A DNA stretch of 64,000 nucleotides from Nitrospirillum sp034427435 (GTDB taxonomy: Bacteria; Pseudomonadota; Alphaproteobacteria; Azospirillales; Azospirillaceae), in contig NZ_JAXQNP010000002.1 in the NCBI RefSeq assembly GCF_034427435.1, positions 1,860,001 to 1,924,000 of the forward strand, read 5' to 3'. Both the position numbers and the translations under genes were made by a program. The stretch's first letter is position 1. Each line of letters starts with the position of its first letter. Below are positions 17,611 through 25,800 of the stretch, piece after piece. The notes under the pieces are model-generated. The model did no database searches and was not told the origin of the DNA. It saw only the letters and a program-made list of their open reading frames with translations.

Positions 17611-18212
17611 TCCGCCCCCGGTTCATCCGCCGGGAGGGTTCCCGGAGCCAAACCTGCGCCCGATGCGACAGCCGGGCGGGGGTGACGCATCGTCATGGGC
17701 GGGCGCCTCTGCGCCGCCTTGCGGCCTTGGGGCTTGCCGTTGGGATGGGGATGGTCCTGAGCGGCTGCTCCAGCAGCATGGCCTGGTTGGGCGGGGAACC
17801 GCCGCCCAACGACAACCCCCTGCCAGCGGCCGTCTCACCCAGCCTGGTTGGCCGGGGGGAATGGCACGGCACCCTCAGCCGGGCGCAGAGCACGACCTAT
17901 CTGGTGGCGCGCAACCAGGCTGAATGGCAGTCGCTGTGGGATCTGGTGGGGATGCGCGCACCCGGCACCCTTCCGGACCGCCTGATGGCCCTGGGGGTAT
18001 TCGTCGGGTCCCGCAATTCTTCCGGGGCCGGGGTCGAGGTGGTCAACACCCGGGTGGAACACCGCGACGGCATGCGCGACCGGCTGGTGGTGGAGTATCA
18101 CGAGTTCGACCAGTCCTCCCGCAACAGCGCCACCGGCAGCCTGACCAGCCCCTATGCCATCGTCCTGGTGGACTGGTCCGACGCGCCCGTGCGCTTCGCC
18201 CGAGTGCCGTAA
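17607..18212 (+). CDS. Lipoprotein with PrcB-like C-terminal domain
   Basis: 201 residues from the overlapping ATG. The true start may be GTG 17682, which gives a normal lipoprotein signal sequence (RRLAALGLAVGMGMVLSGC, lipobox Leu-Ser-Gly-Cys). The mature part has RNQAEWQSLW, then LMALGVFVGSRNSSGAGVEV and a closing TSPYAIVLVDW. This order of a Trp-Leu-Trp helix, a G-S-R-x-S-x-G strand turn and a final beta strand resembles the PrcB domain. PrcB was first described with a spirochaete protease, and its role elsewhere is unknown. It is translationally coupled to the M20 amidohydrolase. Confidence 0.7.
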   Translation: MIRPRFIRREGSRSQTCARCDSRAGVTHRHGRAPLRRLAALGLAVGMGMVLSGCSSSMAWLGGEPPPNDNPLPAAVSPSLVGRGEWHGTLSRAQSTTYLVARNQAEWQSLWDLVGMRAPGTLPDRLMALGVFVGSRNSSGAGVEVVNTRVEHRDGMRDRLVVEYHEFDQSSRNSATGSLTSPYAIVLVDWSDAPVRFARVP

Positions 18213-18263
18213 GCAGCCGCGCGGGTTCCCGGCTCGCCCGCTCCAGCGGATGCGGCGCAAAGT

Positions 18264-18294
18264 AAAAGGCCCGGAACGGGATGTTCCGGGCCTT
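18264..18294 (-). terminator. Convergent terminator hairpin
   Basis: AAGGCCCGGAAC (18266-18277) pairs with GTTCCGGGCCTT (18283-18294). The As at 18264-18267 give a T-run on the minus strand. It probably ends the CapD/FlaA1-like gene and may also stop the plus-strand lipoprotein transcript. A perfect 15-bp tandem duplication (CCTTCGTCTTTCAGG, 18291-18320) follows immediately. Confidence 0.7.
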
Positions 18295-18325
18295 CGTCTT
18301 TCAGGCCTTCGTCTTTCAGGGCGTA

Positions 18326-20302
18326 TCACGCCTGGTTAGGCAGCACGGTTTCCGAGGGCAGGGGAACCGGCTCCAGCTGGCTGTAGTCCGGAACGATATG
18401 GTGCAGCAAGGCCTGCAGGCGGACGGCGTCGGCGGTGGCGCAGGCGGCGTCCAGCTCGTCCAGCGAGCGGCGCAGGATGGCCAAGTCCACCGCACGCGGG
18501 GAAGCCACCAGCACGCCCTCGGCGGAGGTCTGCTCCGGCGGCTCGGCGGCGGCGAACATTTCCTCGTACAGCTTTTCGCCGGGACGCAGGCCGGTGAAGG
18601 TGATCTTGATGTCCTTGTCCGGACGCAGGCCGGCCAAGCGGATCATCTGGCGCGCCAGGTCCACGATCTTCACCGGCTGGCCCATGTCCAGCACGAAGAT
18701 GCGGCCCCGGTCATCCCGGCCGGCGTTCATGCCGTAAGCGGAGGCCTGCAGCACCAGTTCCACCGCTTCGCGCACCGTCATGAAATACCGGCACACTTCC
18801 GGATGGGTCACGGTCAGCGGTCCGCCGGCGCGCAGCTGGCGGCTGAACAGCGGCACCACCGATCCGGTGGAGCCCAGCACGTTGCCGAAGCGCACGGTCA
18901 TGAACCGGGTTTGCCAGCCCTTGCCCGCGCCGCTGGACGCGACGATGTCCAGGGCCTGGCAGTAGCACTCCGCGATGCGCTTCGTGGCGCCCATCACGTT
19001 GGTGGAGCGCACGGCCTTGTCGGTGGAGATCAGCACCATGGCGGCGGCCCCGGCGGCGATGGCCGCGTCGGCCACGTTGCGGGTGCCCATCACGTTGGTC
19101 AGCACGCCTTCAACCGGGTTCAGCTCCACCATCGGCACATGCTTCAGCGCGGCGGCGTGGAACACCAGTTCCGGCTTCTCCTCATGGAACACTTCCAGGA
19201 TGCGGCTGCGGTCGCGCACATTGCCCAGCACGGCGCGGCAGTCCAGATCCGGGCAATTCTCCCGCATCTCCATCTCGATGGAGTAGAGGTTGAACTCGCT
19301 GTGATCCAGCAGGATCAGCCGGCGGGGCTTCAACTGGGCGATCTGGCGCGTCAGTTCCGAGCCGATGGTGCCACCGGCCCCCGTGACCAGCACGGTGCGG
19401 CCGGCCACCAGGCCGTCGATGGCGCCCTTGTCCAGCGCCACCTGCGGGCGGCCCAGCAGATCCTCGATGACGATGGGGCGCACGGTCATGGGCCCATCGT
19501 TCACGGCGTCACGGAAATCGGTCAGGTCGGGCAGGCGGGCCAGCACCAGGTTCAGCGCCTCGCACTTCTCCACCAGCGCGCCCAGGCGGGTGCCCGACAG
19601 GCGGGCGCGGGGACGGGTCAGGATCAGGCGGCGCGGGCACTGGCCGCCAGCGGCGAGGTCACCCACGACGGACGACAGCTCGGCCAGCCGGCCCAGCACC
19701 TTCACGCCATGGATTTCACGGCCGATGCGCCCGCCCTTGTCATCCAGGATGCCGACGACGCGATAGGCCGCGTCCCGGTCGGTGGCCATGGCGCGGATGA
19801 AAATCTCCGCCTCGTCACCGGCGCCGACCAGCAGCACCGGGATGCGGTCGCGGGCGTTGCTCTCAAGGATACCGGCCAGACGACGGTCCTTGGCCAAGCG
19901 GTAGAGCAGGCGCGGGCCCCCGAGCAGGACGACCAGCACGAACCAGTTGATGAGCGGGACGGAGCGCGGGAGGTCATCCAGACGCGTCACCAGGAACATC
20001 AGCAACAGGAACACGAGGATGCTGGTGGTGACGGCCCGGGCAATGGCCATGAGGTCGCGCAACGAAGCGTAGCGCCAGACCCCTGAATTCATGCCGAACA
20101 GTCGATAGGCCGCTGCGGCAATGACCGTGAACAGAATGACGCCCGGAACCAGTGCTTGGGTATAATGGACAATCCCATCCCCAACCCGCAGGTACAGCGA
20201 AACAATAAACGAAACCCCGGCAACCAAAATGTCATGAAAGTACGCAAGGAAGCGACGATCCAAAATAAGCGACGGCCCGAGGGTTTCTTTTAATTTGCGC
20301 AT
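18326..20302 (-). CDS. CapD/FlaA1-type NDP-sugar epimerase/dehydratase, membrane-anchored
   Basis: 658-residue membrane enzyme of nucleotide-sugar metabolism for surface polysaccharide synthesis (WbpM/CapD/FlmA group). There are four transmembrane helices in about residues 15-125, then a first nucleotide-binding domain (VLLVGAGDEAEIFIRAM) and a C-terminal SDR domain with GAGGTIGSELTRQI. The serine-threonine-Asp-Lys motif STDKAVRSTNVMGATKR replaces the Tyr-x-x-x-Lys of ordinary SDR enzymes, as in C6 dehydratases of this family. No other polysaccharide gene is adjacent, so the sugar made is unknown. Confidence 0.93.
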   Translation of the reverse strand: MRKLKETLGPSLILDRRFLAYFHDILVAGVSFIVSLYLRVGDGIVHYTQALVPGVILFTVIAAAAYRLFGMNSGVWRYASLRDLMAIARAVTTSILVFLLLMFLVTRLDDLPRSVPLINWFVLVVLLGGPRLLYRLAKDRRLAGILESNARDRIPVLLVGAGDEAEIFIRAMATDRDAAYRVVGILDDKGGRIGREIHGVKVLGRLAELSSVVGDLAAGGQCPRRLILTRPRARLSGTRLGALVEKCEALNLVLARLPDLTDFRDAVNDGPMTVRPIVIEDLLGRPQVALDKGAIDGLVAGRTVLVTGAGGTIGSELTRQIAQLKPRRLILLDHSEFNLYSIEMEMRENCPDLDCRAVLGNVRDRSRILEVFHEEKPELVFHAAALKHVPMVELNPVEGVLTNVMGTRNVADAAIAAGAAAMVLISTDKAVRSTNVMGATKRIAECYCQALDIVASSGAGKGWQTRFMTVRFGNVLGSTGSVVPLFSRQLRAGGPLTVTHPEVCRYFMTVREAVELVLQASAYGMNAGRDDRGRIFVLDMGQPVKIVDLARQMIRLAGLRPDKDIKITFTGLRPGEKLYEEMFAAAEPPEQTSAEGVLVASPRAVDLAILRRSLDELDAACATADAVRLQALLHHIVPDYSQLEPVPLPSETVLPNQA

Positions 20303-20676
20303 GGCTCCAGCCTGCGGTTGATTGTTTATGGGCGATTAACAGTAAGGGGCACGCCCCTGAAATCGCTAACCATGGAGTATATTTCTAAACGTCTGGCACG
20401 ATCCTGACACCATCCGATATTCTGCTGCAAGTGCGAAAAAGGATTGGCCGGGCATAGACCTACTCCATTAGGCAGCCAATTCTTCACAGCGCGGGTGGGG
20501 CGGAACGGCACCTATATGGGCCGGCCCCCTCCCTTTTGCCGACGAGAGATGCAAGAACTTAAGGGGCAAAGTTGGCAAAATAATGAATTCATTAGGAATC
20601 TAAAGTGGCCAGGGGCGGGGAAAATAGGTCTTTCCGATTAGAAGGGAAGCGATAATCACAAGGGGCAGCCGCGCCA
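20303..20676. other. AT-richer intergenic region
   Basis: This 374-bp gap holds the promoter side of the CapD-like gene. It includes a GGGGC-ac-GCCCC hairpin near 20346-20357 and a perfect palindrome at 20581-20594. The short frames here lack ribosome sites and normal codon use, so no gene is called. Confidence 0.5.
20581..20594. promoter_or_regulatory. Perfect 14-bp palindrome
   Basis: TAATGAATTCATTA is fully self-complementary and lies in an A/T-rich patch within GC-rich DNA. It could be an operator; no regulator is assigned. Confidence 0.35.
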
Positions 20677-21030
20677 TCATGAGCGTAGCCACGCAAAAAG
20701 CCCCTTGCTCCTCGGCTTTGCCGGCAGGGCTGCCTTTCCGCCAGCCCGCCGGGGGGCGGCCGCGGCCGTGGCGGTCTTGATGCCGGCATAGTCACGCTTG
20801 AACCGCTCCAGATCTTCCCGCAGGCCGAAACGAAAGGAGACATGCAAGACTTGGGACCGGCGGTTCAGGCCAGGATCCAGTTTTTCTTCCATGCCCAGGA
20901 ACTCCACGGCCCAGCGTCCGCGAATATTGGCACGGATCCAATCCTCGGCCTTGTCCATGTCGCCGGCGGATTTCAATTGCAGTGTTGTCGTGAAATCCTG
21001 CTGTCCGGTCACGGTCGCCTCTTGGATCAT
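20677..21030 (-). CDS. Hypothetical protein
   Basis: 117-residue protein, not recognised. The first two thirds look like an alpha/beta fold (DFTTTLQLKSAGDMDKAEDW, then VEFLGMEEKLDPG, LHVSFRFGLREDLERFKRDY). The C-terminal third is a low-complexity basic and Ala/Pro-rich tail ending KGLFAWLRS. No signal peptide is present. ATG 21030 has AGGAA directly upstream. It is divergent from the BglII-type endonuclease gene, with a shared 327-bp control region. Composition is typical of the window. Confidence 0.55.
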   Translation of the reverse strand: MIQEATVTGQQDFTTTLQLKSAGDMDKAEDWIRANIRGRWAVEFLGMEEKLDPGLNRRSQVLHVSFRFGLREDLERFKRDYAGIKTATAAAAPRRAGGKAALPAKPRSKGLFAWLRS

Positions 21031-21357
21031 TTCCTGTTCAACGGATCGGCGCGATCACAGTCGGGTCGTTTCGGCCGAATTTTGCAGCGCTGTCCGCGGC
21101 TGCCGAGTCGGCGGCGCACAGCCCCCACGGCCCGGACCTTAGTCGACCAGCCCGTCGGTCGACTACGCATCTCCCGGACAGCCGGCCGCCCTAAGCGGTA
21201 TGATCAAAGGTGATAAATGCCTACAGGCGTACCCGCCGCGTCGATCGGCAGCGGCCTTTGGGCGCGGCGTCGCCACGGGTGTTCGATCCGGTATCGACAG
21301 GGGCCCGGGATCGGGTAGGGTCGCGCCCTCGATATCGCCAGCGGACGTTTCTTCCCA
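21031..21357. other. Divergent intergenic region with perfect inverted repeat
   Basis: This 327-bp region separates the hypothetical gene and the endonuclease gene. At 21140-21165, TAGTCGACC and GGTCGACTA form perfect 9-bp arms around an 8-nt spacer. It could be an operator or a hairpin. Nothing else is recognised. Confidence 0.45.
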
Positions 21358-22161
21358 ATGTTTCCGACCTTGCTAGAGCGCGGCTTCCAGGTGGAGTTCC
21401 TTTCCCACGCGCGGGCCATCCTGGGTGTCGATTTCCCCGACGCCATGGCCGAGCTGGACGCCGTCATCGGCGCGCTCTCCATCCCCGTCACCGAAATCGT
21501 GGGCTCTGGCGGTGGCGAGGCCAAGATCACCCAACGCCTAAGGCGGTCATTGGCTGAGCACGGCTGGGAAAAGGCGCACTTCACCATCGAGAAGCGGGTG
21601 AACGGCAAGCGCCGTGAATCCATCAGCCATGAGGTCGATCATGTGCGGGACGTTCCCGGCGTGGGCGTCATCGCGCTGGAGATCGAATGGAACAACAAGG
21701 ACCCGTTCTTCGACCGCGACCTGGAGAACTTCAAGCGCCTGCATGCGGAGGGCGTCATTTCCGTCGGCGTCATCGTCACGCGCGGGCGCAGCCTGCAGGA
21801 TGAGATGGTGCCCCTGGTGCGGCGCTTCGCCCAAAGCCGCGGCCTGACCTGTGACGCCGACGTGCTGGCCCTGGGCCTGCGGCCGACCACCCGCCAGCAG
21901 GACGACGTGGCCCGCCGCATGGCCGGCGGCGCGCCGTCCTTCGCCGAGGCCTGGGCCGCGTCCTTCTGCCAGGACAAGTACGGCGCCGCCACCACCCATT
22001 GGCGCAAGCTGGAGGACCGGGTGCATCGGGGCGTGGGCAACCCGTGCCCCCTGCTGCTGATCGGCATTCCGGCCAGCGTCGTCACCTTCGACGTGCCCCT
22101 GTCGGAAATGCCCAAGGCCCCGGTGCAGGAGCCGGTCGAGGCGGAACTGCCCTTTTTTTAA
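21358..22161 (+). CDS. BglII/BstYI-family type II restriction endonuclease (orphan)
   Basis: 267-residue protein recognised as the BglII endonuclease family by ISHEVDHVRDVPGVGVIALE followed by EWNNKDPFFDRDLENFKRLH. The acidic residues in VIALEIEW are likely metal ligands of the PD-(D/E)xK-type core. The C-terminal half carries THWRKLEDRVHRGVGNPCPL. No DNA methyltransferase gene lies nearby, so it is not a standard restriction-modification pair. ATG 21358 is the only start; the frame is closed by TAG 14 codons earlier, and no good ribosome site precedes it. AGATCT sites occur in this window (for example near 9160 and 30313), so either specificity differs or sites are protected elsewhere. Confidence 0.8.
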   Translation: MFPTLLERGFQVEFLSHARAILGVDFPDAMAELDAVIGALSIPVTEIVGSGGGEAKITQRLRRSLAEHGWEKAHFTIEKRVNGKRRESISHEVDHVRDVPGVGVIALEIEWNNKDPFFDRDLENFKRLHAEGVISVGVIVTRGRSLQDEMVPLVRRFAQSRGLTCDADVLALGLRPTTRQQDDVARRMAGGAPSFAEAWAASFCQDKYGAATTHWRKLEDRVHRGVGNPCPLLLIGIPASVVTFDVPLSEMPKAPVQEPVEAELPFF

Positions 22162-22173
22162 AGAGCGACAGTC

Positions 22174-23457
22174 TCAAACCATATCCCGCAGGCGATACCA
22201 TAGACTGGCCAGCCGCAGCAGGGGCACGCGCCACGGCGGCCCCACGAAGGTCCGCTGCGGCAGCCGGGCGAAGACGTCATAGCGCTCGGCCTGGCCCATG
22301 ATGGCCTCCGCCAGCACGCGGCCGCAGATGCCGGTCAGCGCCACGCCATGGCCGCTGTAGCCATGGGCGAAATAGGCGGTGGGTGACAGGCGGCCCAACT
22401 GGGGCAGGCGGCTGACCGTCATGCCCACGCTGCCATGCCAGAAATGGTCGATGCCCACCCCGGCCAATTGGGGAAAGCACTGTCGCAGGGCCCGTGCCAG
22501 CTTGGCTTGGGCGTCCGCCGTCGCGCGGTTGGCGAAATTGACGCCGCCGCCGAACAGCAGGCGATGGTCGGCGCTGCGGCGGAAATAGTGCAGCCCGACA
22601 TGGGTGTCCGACACGGCGTGGTCGCCGGGCAGCAGGGCGGCCGCCCGTTCAGCCCCCAGGGGTTCCGTCGCCAGCATGTAGGTGACGATGGGCACCAGGG
22701 TGCGGGTCAAGGCCGGCGCCAAGGCGCCCAGATAGGCGTTGCCGGCCAGTGCCAGGAAGCGCGCCCGCACCCGGCCGCGCGGAGTGGTCAGCACAGGGGC
22801 GGCATCGGTGGTGATCGCCAGGGCGGGCGTGTTCTCATAGATCCGCGCGCCGGCCGCGCGCGCGGCGCGGGCCAGGCCCTGGGCGTAGGCCAGGGGGTGC
22901 AGATGGCCGCTGCCGCTGTCCTCAAGCCCGCTGTCATAGCGGGGGCTGGCCACCAGGGCGCGCAGGTCGTCACCCTCCACCAGGCGCAGGCGGCCATAGC
23001 CCACGTCCTGCGCGTCGCGCAGCTGCGCCAACAATCCGGCGCGATGGCGGGAGCGGGCGGCGGCGTTGATGTAGCCCCAGCGCAGGTCGCAGGCGATGGC
23101 GTGGCGCTCCACCCGCTGGACCAGCAGGGTCTTGGCCTCTTCCGCCAGATCCCAAAGGCGGCGCGCGTCCTCGGCGCCGCTGAGCCGGGCCACGGCGCTG
23201 ATGGATTTGTTGTAGCCGCTGATGAGCTGTCCGCCGTTGCGGCCCGATGCCCCCCAGCCCACCCGTTCCGCCTCGACCACCGCCACGTCATAGCCGCGCT
23301 CCGCCAGGGTCAGCGCGGCGGAGAGGCCGGTGTAGCCGGCCCCGATGACACAGACGTCGCAGGCGGTGTCGCCGTCCAGCGCCGGCGCGGCGGGCCCCGG
23401 CGGGGAGGAGTGGACGTACCAGCTGTCGGGCCAGCTATCGGTTGGGGAAGGCATCAT
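22174..23457 (-). CDS. FAD-dependent oxidoreductase, gamma-glutamylputrescine oxidase-like
   Basis: 427-residue DAO-family flavoenzyme. The FAD-binding motif VIGAGYTGLSAALTLAERG lies at about residues 36-54, followed by GWGASGRNGGQLISGYN, which is typical of PuuB/OrdL enzymes. C-terminal GYSGHGVALTGICGRVLAEA completes the FAD site. PuuB oxidises gamma-glutamylputrescine in putrescine breakdown. A PuuA-like ligase is divergent nearby (24442), which supports that role. It starts two bases after the stop of the PAP2 gene, so the two are one transcript. ATG 23454 is an equally good start. Substrate assignment is inferred. Confidence 0.85.
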   Translation of the reverse strand: MMPSPTDSWPDSWYVHSSPPGPAAPALDGDTACDVCVIGAGYTGLSAALTLAERGYDVAVVEAERVGWGASGRNGGQLISGYNKSISAVARLSGAEDARRLWDLAEEAKTLLVQRVERHAIACDLRWGYINAAARSRHRAGLLAQLRDAQDVGYGRLRLVEGDDLRALVASPRYDSGLEDSGSGHLHPLAYAQGLARAARAAGARIYENTPALAITTDAAPVLTTPRGRVRARFLALAGNAYLGALAPALTRTLVPIVTYMLATEPLGAERAAALLPGDHAVSDTHVGLHYFRRSADHRLLFGGGVNFANRATADAQAKLARALRQCFPQLAGVGIDHFWHGSVGMTVSRLPQLGRLSPTAYFAHGYSGHGVALTGICGRVLAEAIMGQAERYDVFARLPQRTFVGPPWRVPLLRLASLWYRLRDMV

Positions 23458-23458
23458 G

Positions 23459-24202
23459 TCAGCCGGGCAGCCAGCGGCACCACAGCCCCAGGGTGGTCCG
23501 GCGTCCGTAAAGGACGGCGTGCAGCAGCGCGCTGGTCAGCACCGCCAGCAGGCCGGCATACAGCACGTCGCTGAAGAAATGGCCGCCCATGCCGATGCGC
23601 AGCAGGCCGACGCCGGCCCCGACGCCCAAGCCGCCATAGAGCCACAGGCGCTGCCGCCGCCGGGCGGTGTAGGCGAAGCTGTGCAGGAAGAAGGCCAGCA
23701 CCGCGTCCCCCGACACGAAGGAGCAGTTGCGCCCGCAATTGGCCTTGGGCGCCGGCAGCACCGGCGGGGTGTAGGGGGCCGCCCCGCCGAACTCCTCCAC
23801 CTGGACGGGACGGGCGCGGTGCCAATGGTCCTTCAGCACCGCGTTGCCGATGAGCCCCGGCCCGATGGCCAGCGACAGCAGCAGGAAGCCCCAGGCGCGC
23901 ACGTCGGCGCCCAGGAGTGTGGCGCGCCGGGGGGAGCGGCCCTGGGGCGATCGGCTGTGCCAGGCCGTCCAGGCGGTGCCCAGCACCAGGACGCCGGCCA
24001 GGACGCGGGCGCCAACCTGCACCGCCTCATGCAGCACGTTGGCGACCGGGTCCGTCCGCCAGGCGAAGCCGCCTTCCGGCGTCCAGAACCAGCCGGCGAT
24101 GGTCAGGTCCGGCAGGGGGGAGATGGTCGCGTACGCCAGGAGCGCGGCCAGCAGGGCGAGCGCCAGGAAGCTGAGCGCCCGGAGGCCGGAAAAACGGATC
24201 AT
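23459..24202 (-). CDS. PAP2-family membrane phosphatase (lipid A phosphatase-like)
   Basis: 247-residue integral membrane phosphatase with about six hydrophobic segments. The three PAP2 motifs are present: KDHWHRARP, CSFVSGDA (Ser-Gly-Asp in place of the common Ser-Gly-His) and RIGMGGHFFSDVLYAG. This motif form is seen in lipid A phosphatases of the LpxE/LpxF type, which act at the periplasmic face. ATG 24202 is preferred over the in-frame GTG 24247. The stop is only one base from the next start, coupling it with the PuuB-like oxidase; the reason for that pairing is unclear. Confidence 0.85.
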   Translation of the reverse strand: MIRFSGLRALSFLALALLAALLAYATISPLPDLTIAGWFWTPEGGFAWRTDPVANVLHEAVQVGARVLAGVLVLGTAWTAWHSRSPQGRSPRRATLLGADVRAWGFLLLSLAIGPGLIGNAVLKDHWHRARPVQVEEFGGAAPYTPPVLPAPKANCGRNCSFVSGDAVLAFFLHSFAYTARRRQRLWLYGGLGVGAGVGLLRIGMGGHFFSDVLYAGLLAVLTSALLHAVLYGRRTTLGLWCRWLPG

Positions 24203-24441
24203 GGCGACGGGAGGTCCGGTTCGTTGAGGGGGCGTTGCCCTTGGCACATATCACCGGCGCGGGGGCGATGTCACCCCGGCATAGGCCGCAAGCGCTAGGG
24301 ATGCGGCCCGCTTTGGCCGCTGCCGCGCCGCATTCCCGCCCCGATATCATGGGACCGTCCCCGCCGATTCCGTCCGGCCCGGGCCCGGTCCACCCCTCGT
24401 GGTTCCTCCCTGGCCGGCCCCATCATCGAGGTGCATGACCC

Positions 24442-25782
24442 ATGGCTGTCCTGGAAGAATTCATCCGCGGCAATCGCATCACCGAAGTGGAATGCCTGGT
24501 CCCCGACCTGTCCGGCATCGCCCGGGGCAAGATCGTCCCGGCGGAGAAGTTCCTGCGCATCCTGCGCGACCGGGGCCTGCGCCTGCCCGAAAGCGTGTTC
24601 ATCCAGACCGTGACGGGCGACACCCCGCCCAACAGCGTCACCAACCCGGAAAACTCCGACGTCTACATGCTGCCCGACCCGGGCAGCGTGCGTCTGGTCC
24701 CCTGGTACGAGGCGCCCACCGCCGCCGTCATCTGCGACTGCGTCTATGCCGATGGCGGCAGCGTGGACATCAGCCCGCGCTGGGTGCTGAAGCGCGTGCT
24801 GGAGCTTTATGCGGAACGGGGCTGGAAGCCCTTGGTGGCGCCGGAGCTGGAGTTCTTCCTGGTGGCGGTCAACAAGGACCCCGACTATCCGCTGATCCCG
24901 CCCGTCGGCCGCTCGGGCCGGCAGGAAAGCGGGCGCCAGGCCTTCGGCATCGACGCGGTCAACGAGTTCGACCCCATCTTCGAAGCGGTCTACGACTACT
25001 GCGAGAAGCAGGACATCGACGTCGACACCATGAGCCATGAGGCCGGCGCCGCCCAGATCGAGATCAACTTCAACCATGGCGACGCGCTGAGCCTGGCGGA
25101 CCAGGTCTTCCTGTTCAAGCGCACGGTGCGGGAGGCCGCCATCCGCCACGGCATCTATGCCACCTTCATGGCCAAGCCCATGCAGAACGAACCGGGCAGC
25201 GCCATGCACATCCACCAGTCGCTGGTCGACGCCCAAACCGGGCGCAACCTGTTCGGCCGGCCCGATGGCGCCGACACGCCGCTGTTCATGAGCCACATCG
25301 CCGGCCTGCAGAAATACCTGCCCAGCGCCATGCCCCTGCTGGCGCCCAATGTGAACAGCTATCGCCGCCTGGTGCAGGGGTCGGACGCGCCCATCAACGT
25401 GCATTGGGGCCGGGACAACCGCACCACCGGCTTCCGCGTGCCACTGAGCCCGCCGGAGGCGCGGCGGGTGGAGAACCGCGTGGCCGGCGCCGACGCCAAT
25501 CCCTATCTGGCCATCGCCGCCAGCCTGGCCTGCGGCTATCTGGGCATGGTGCAGGAACTGGAACCGACGGAGCCGGTAAAGGGCACGGCCCACCGCCTGG
25601 CCTTCACCTTGCCCCGCCACCAGGGCGACGCCCTGGCCAAGCTGAACGCCAGCCGCCCCTTGCGCGAGCTGTTCGGCGAACGCTTCGTTGCCTGCGTCAC
25701 CGCCGTGAAGCAGGCTGAGGACGCCGCCTACCAGCAGGTGATCTCCAGCTGGGAGCGGGAGAACCTGCTGCTGAACGTGTGA
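24442..25782 (+). CDS. Glutamine synthetase-family protein, gamma-glutamylpolyamine synthetase-like
   Basis: 446-residue ATP-dependent ligase of the GS superfamily. Metal and glutamate site motifs are visible: VAPELEFFLVAVNKDPDYPL, MSHEAGAAQIEINFNHGDAL, MAKPMQNEPGSAMHIHQSL and VENRVAGADANPYLAIAASL. The C-terminal adenylylation region of true GlnA is absent, as in PuuA, which ligates glutamate to putrescine. A PuuB-like oxidase is encoded divergently with about 240 bp between, which fits the Puu pathway; puuC and puuD are not in the window. GAGGTG lies 9 nt before ATG 24442. Confidence 0.9.
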   Translation: MAVLEEFIRGNRITEVECLVPDLSGIARGKIVPAEKFLRILRDRGLRLPESVFIQTVTGDTPPNSVTNPENSDVYMLPDPGSVRLVPWYEAPTAAVICDCVYADGGSVDISPRWVLKRVLELYAERGWKPLVAPELEFFLVAVNKDPDYPLIPPVGRSGRQESGRQAFGIDAVNEFDPIFEAVYDYCEKQDIDVDTMSHEAGAAQIEINFNHGDALSLADQVFLFKRTVREAAIRHGIYATFMAKPMQNEPGSAMHIHQSLVDAQTGRNLFGRPDGADTPLFMSHIAGLQKYLPSAMPLLAPNVNSYRRLVQGSDAPINVHWGRDNRTTGFRVPLSPPEARRVENRVAGADANPYLAIAASLACGYLGMVQELEPTEPVKGTAHRLAFTLPRHQGDALAKLNASRPLRELFGERFVACVTAVKQAEDAAYQQVISSWERENLLLNV

Positions 25783-25800
25783 CGGCGTAGTTGGAGGGCC

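Noticed and set aside
18281..20086. 601-codon plus-strand frame opposite the CapD/FlaA1-like gene
   Set aside because: Antisense shadow; the minus-strand protein has clear domains and motifs.
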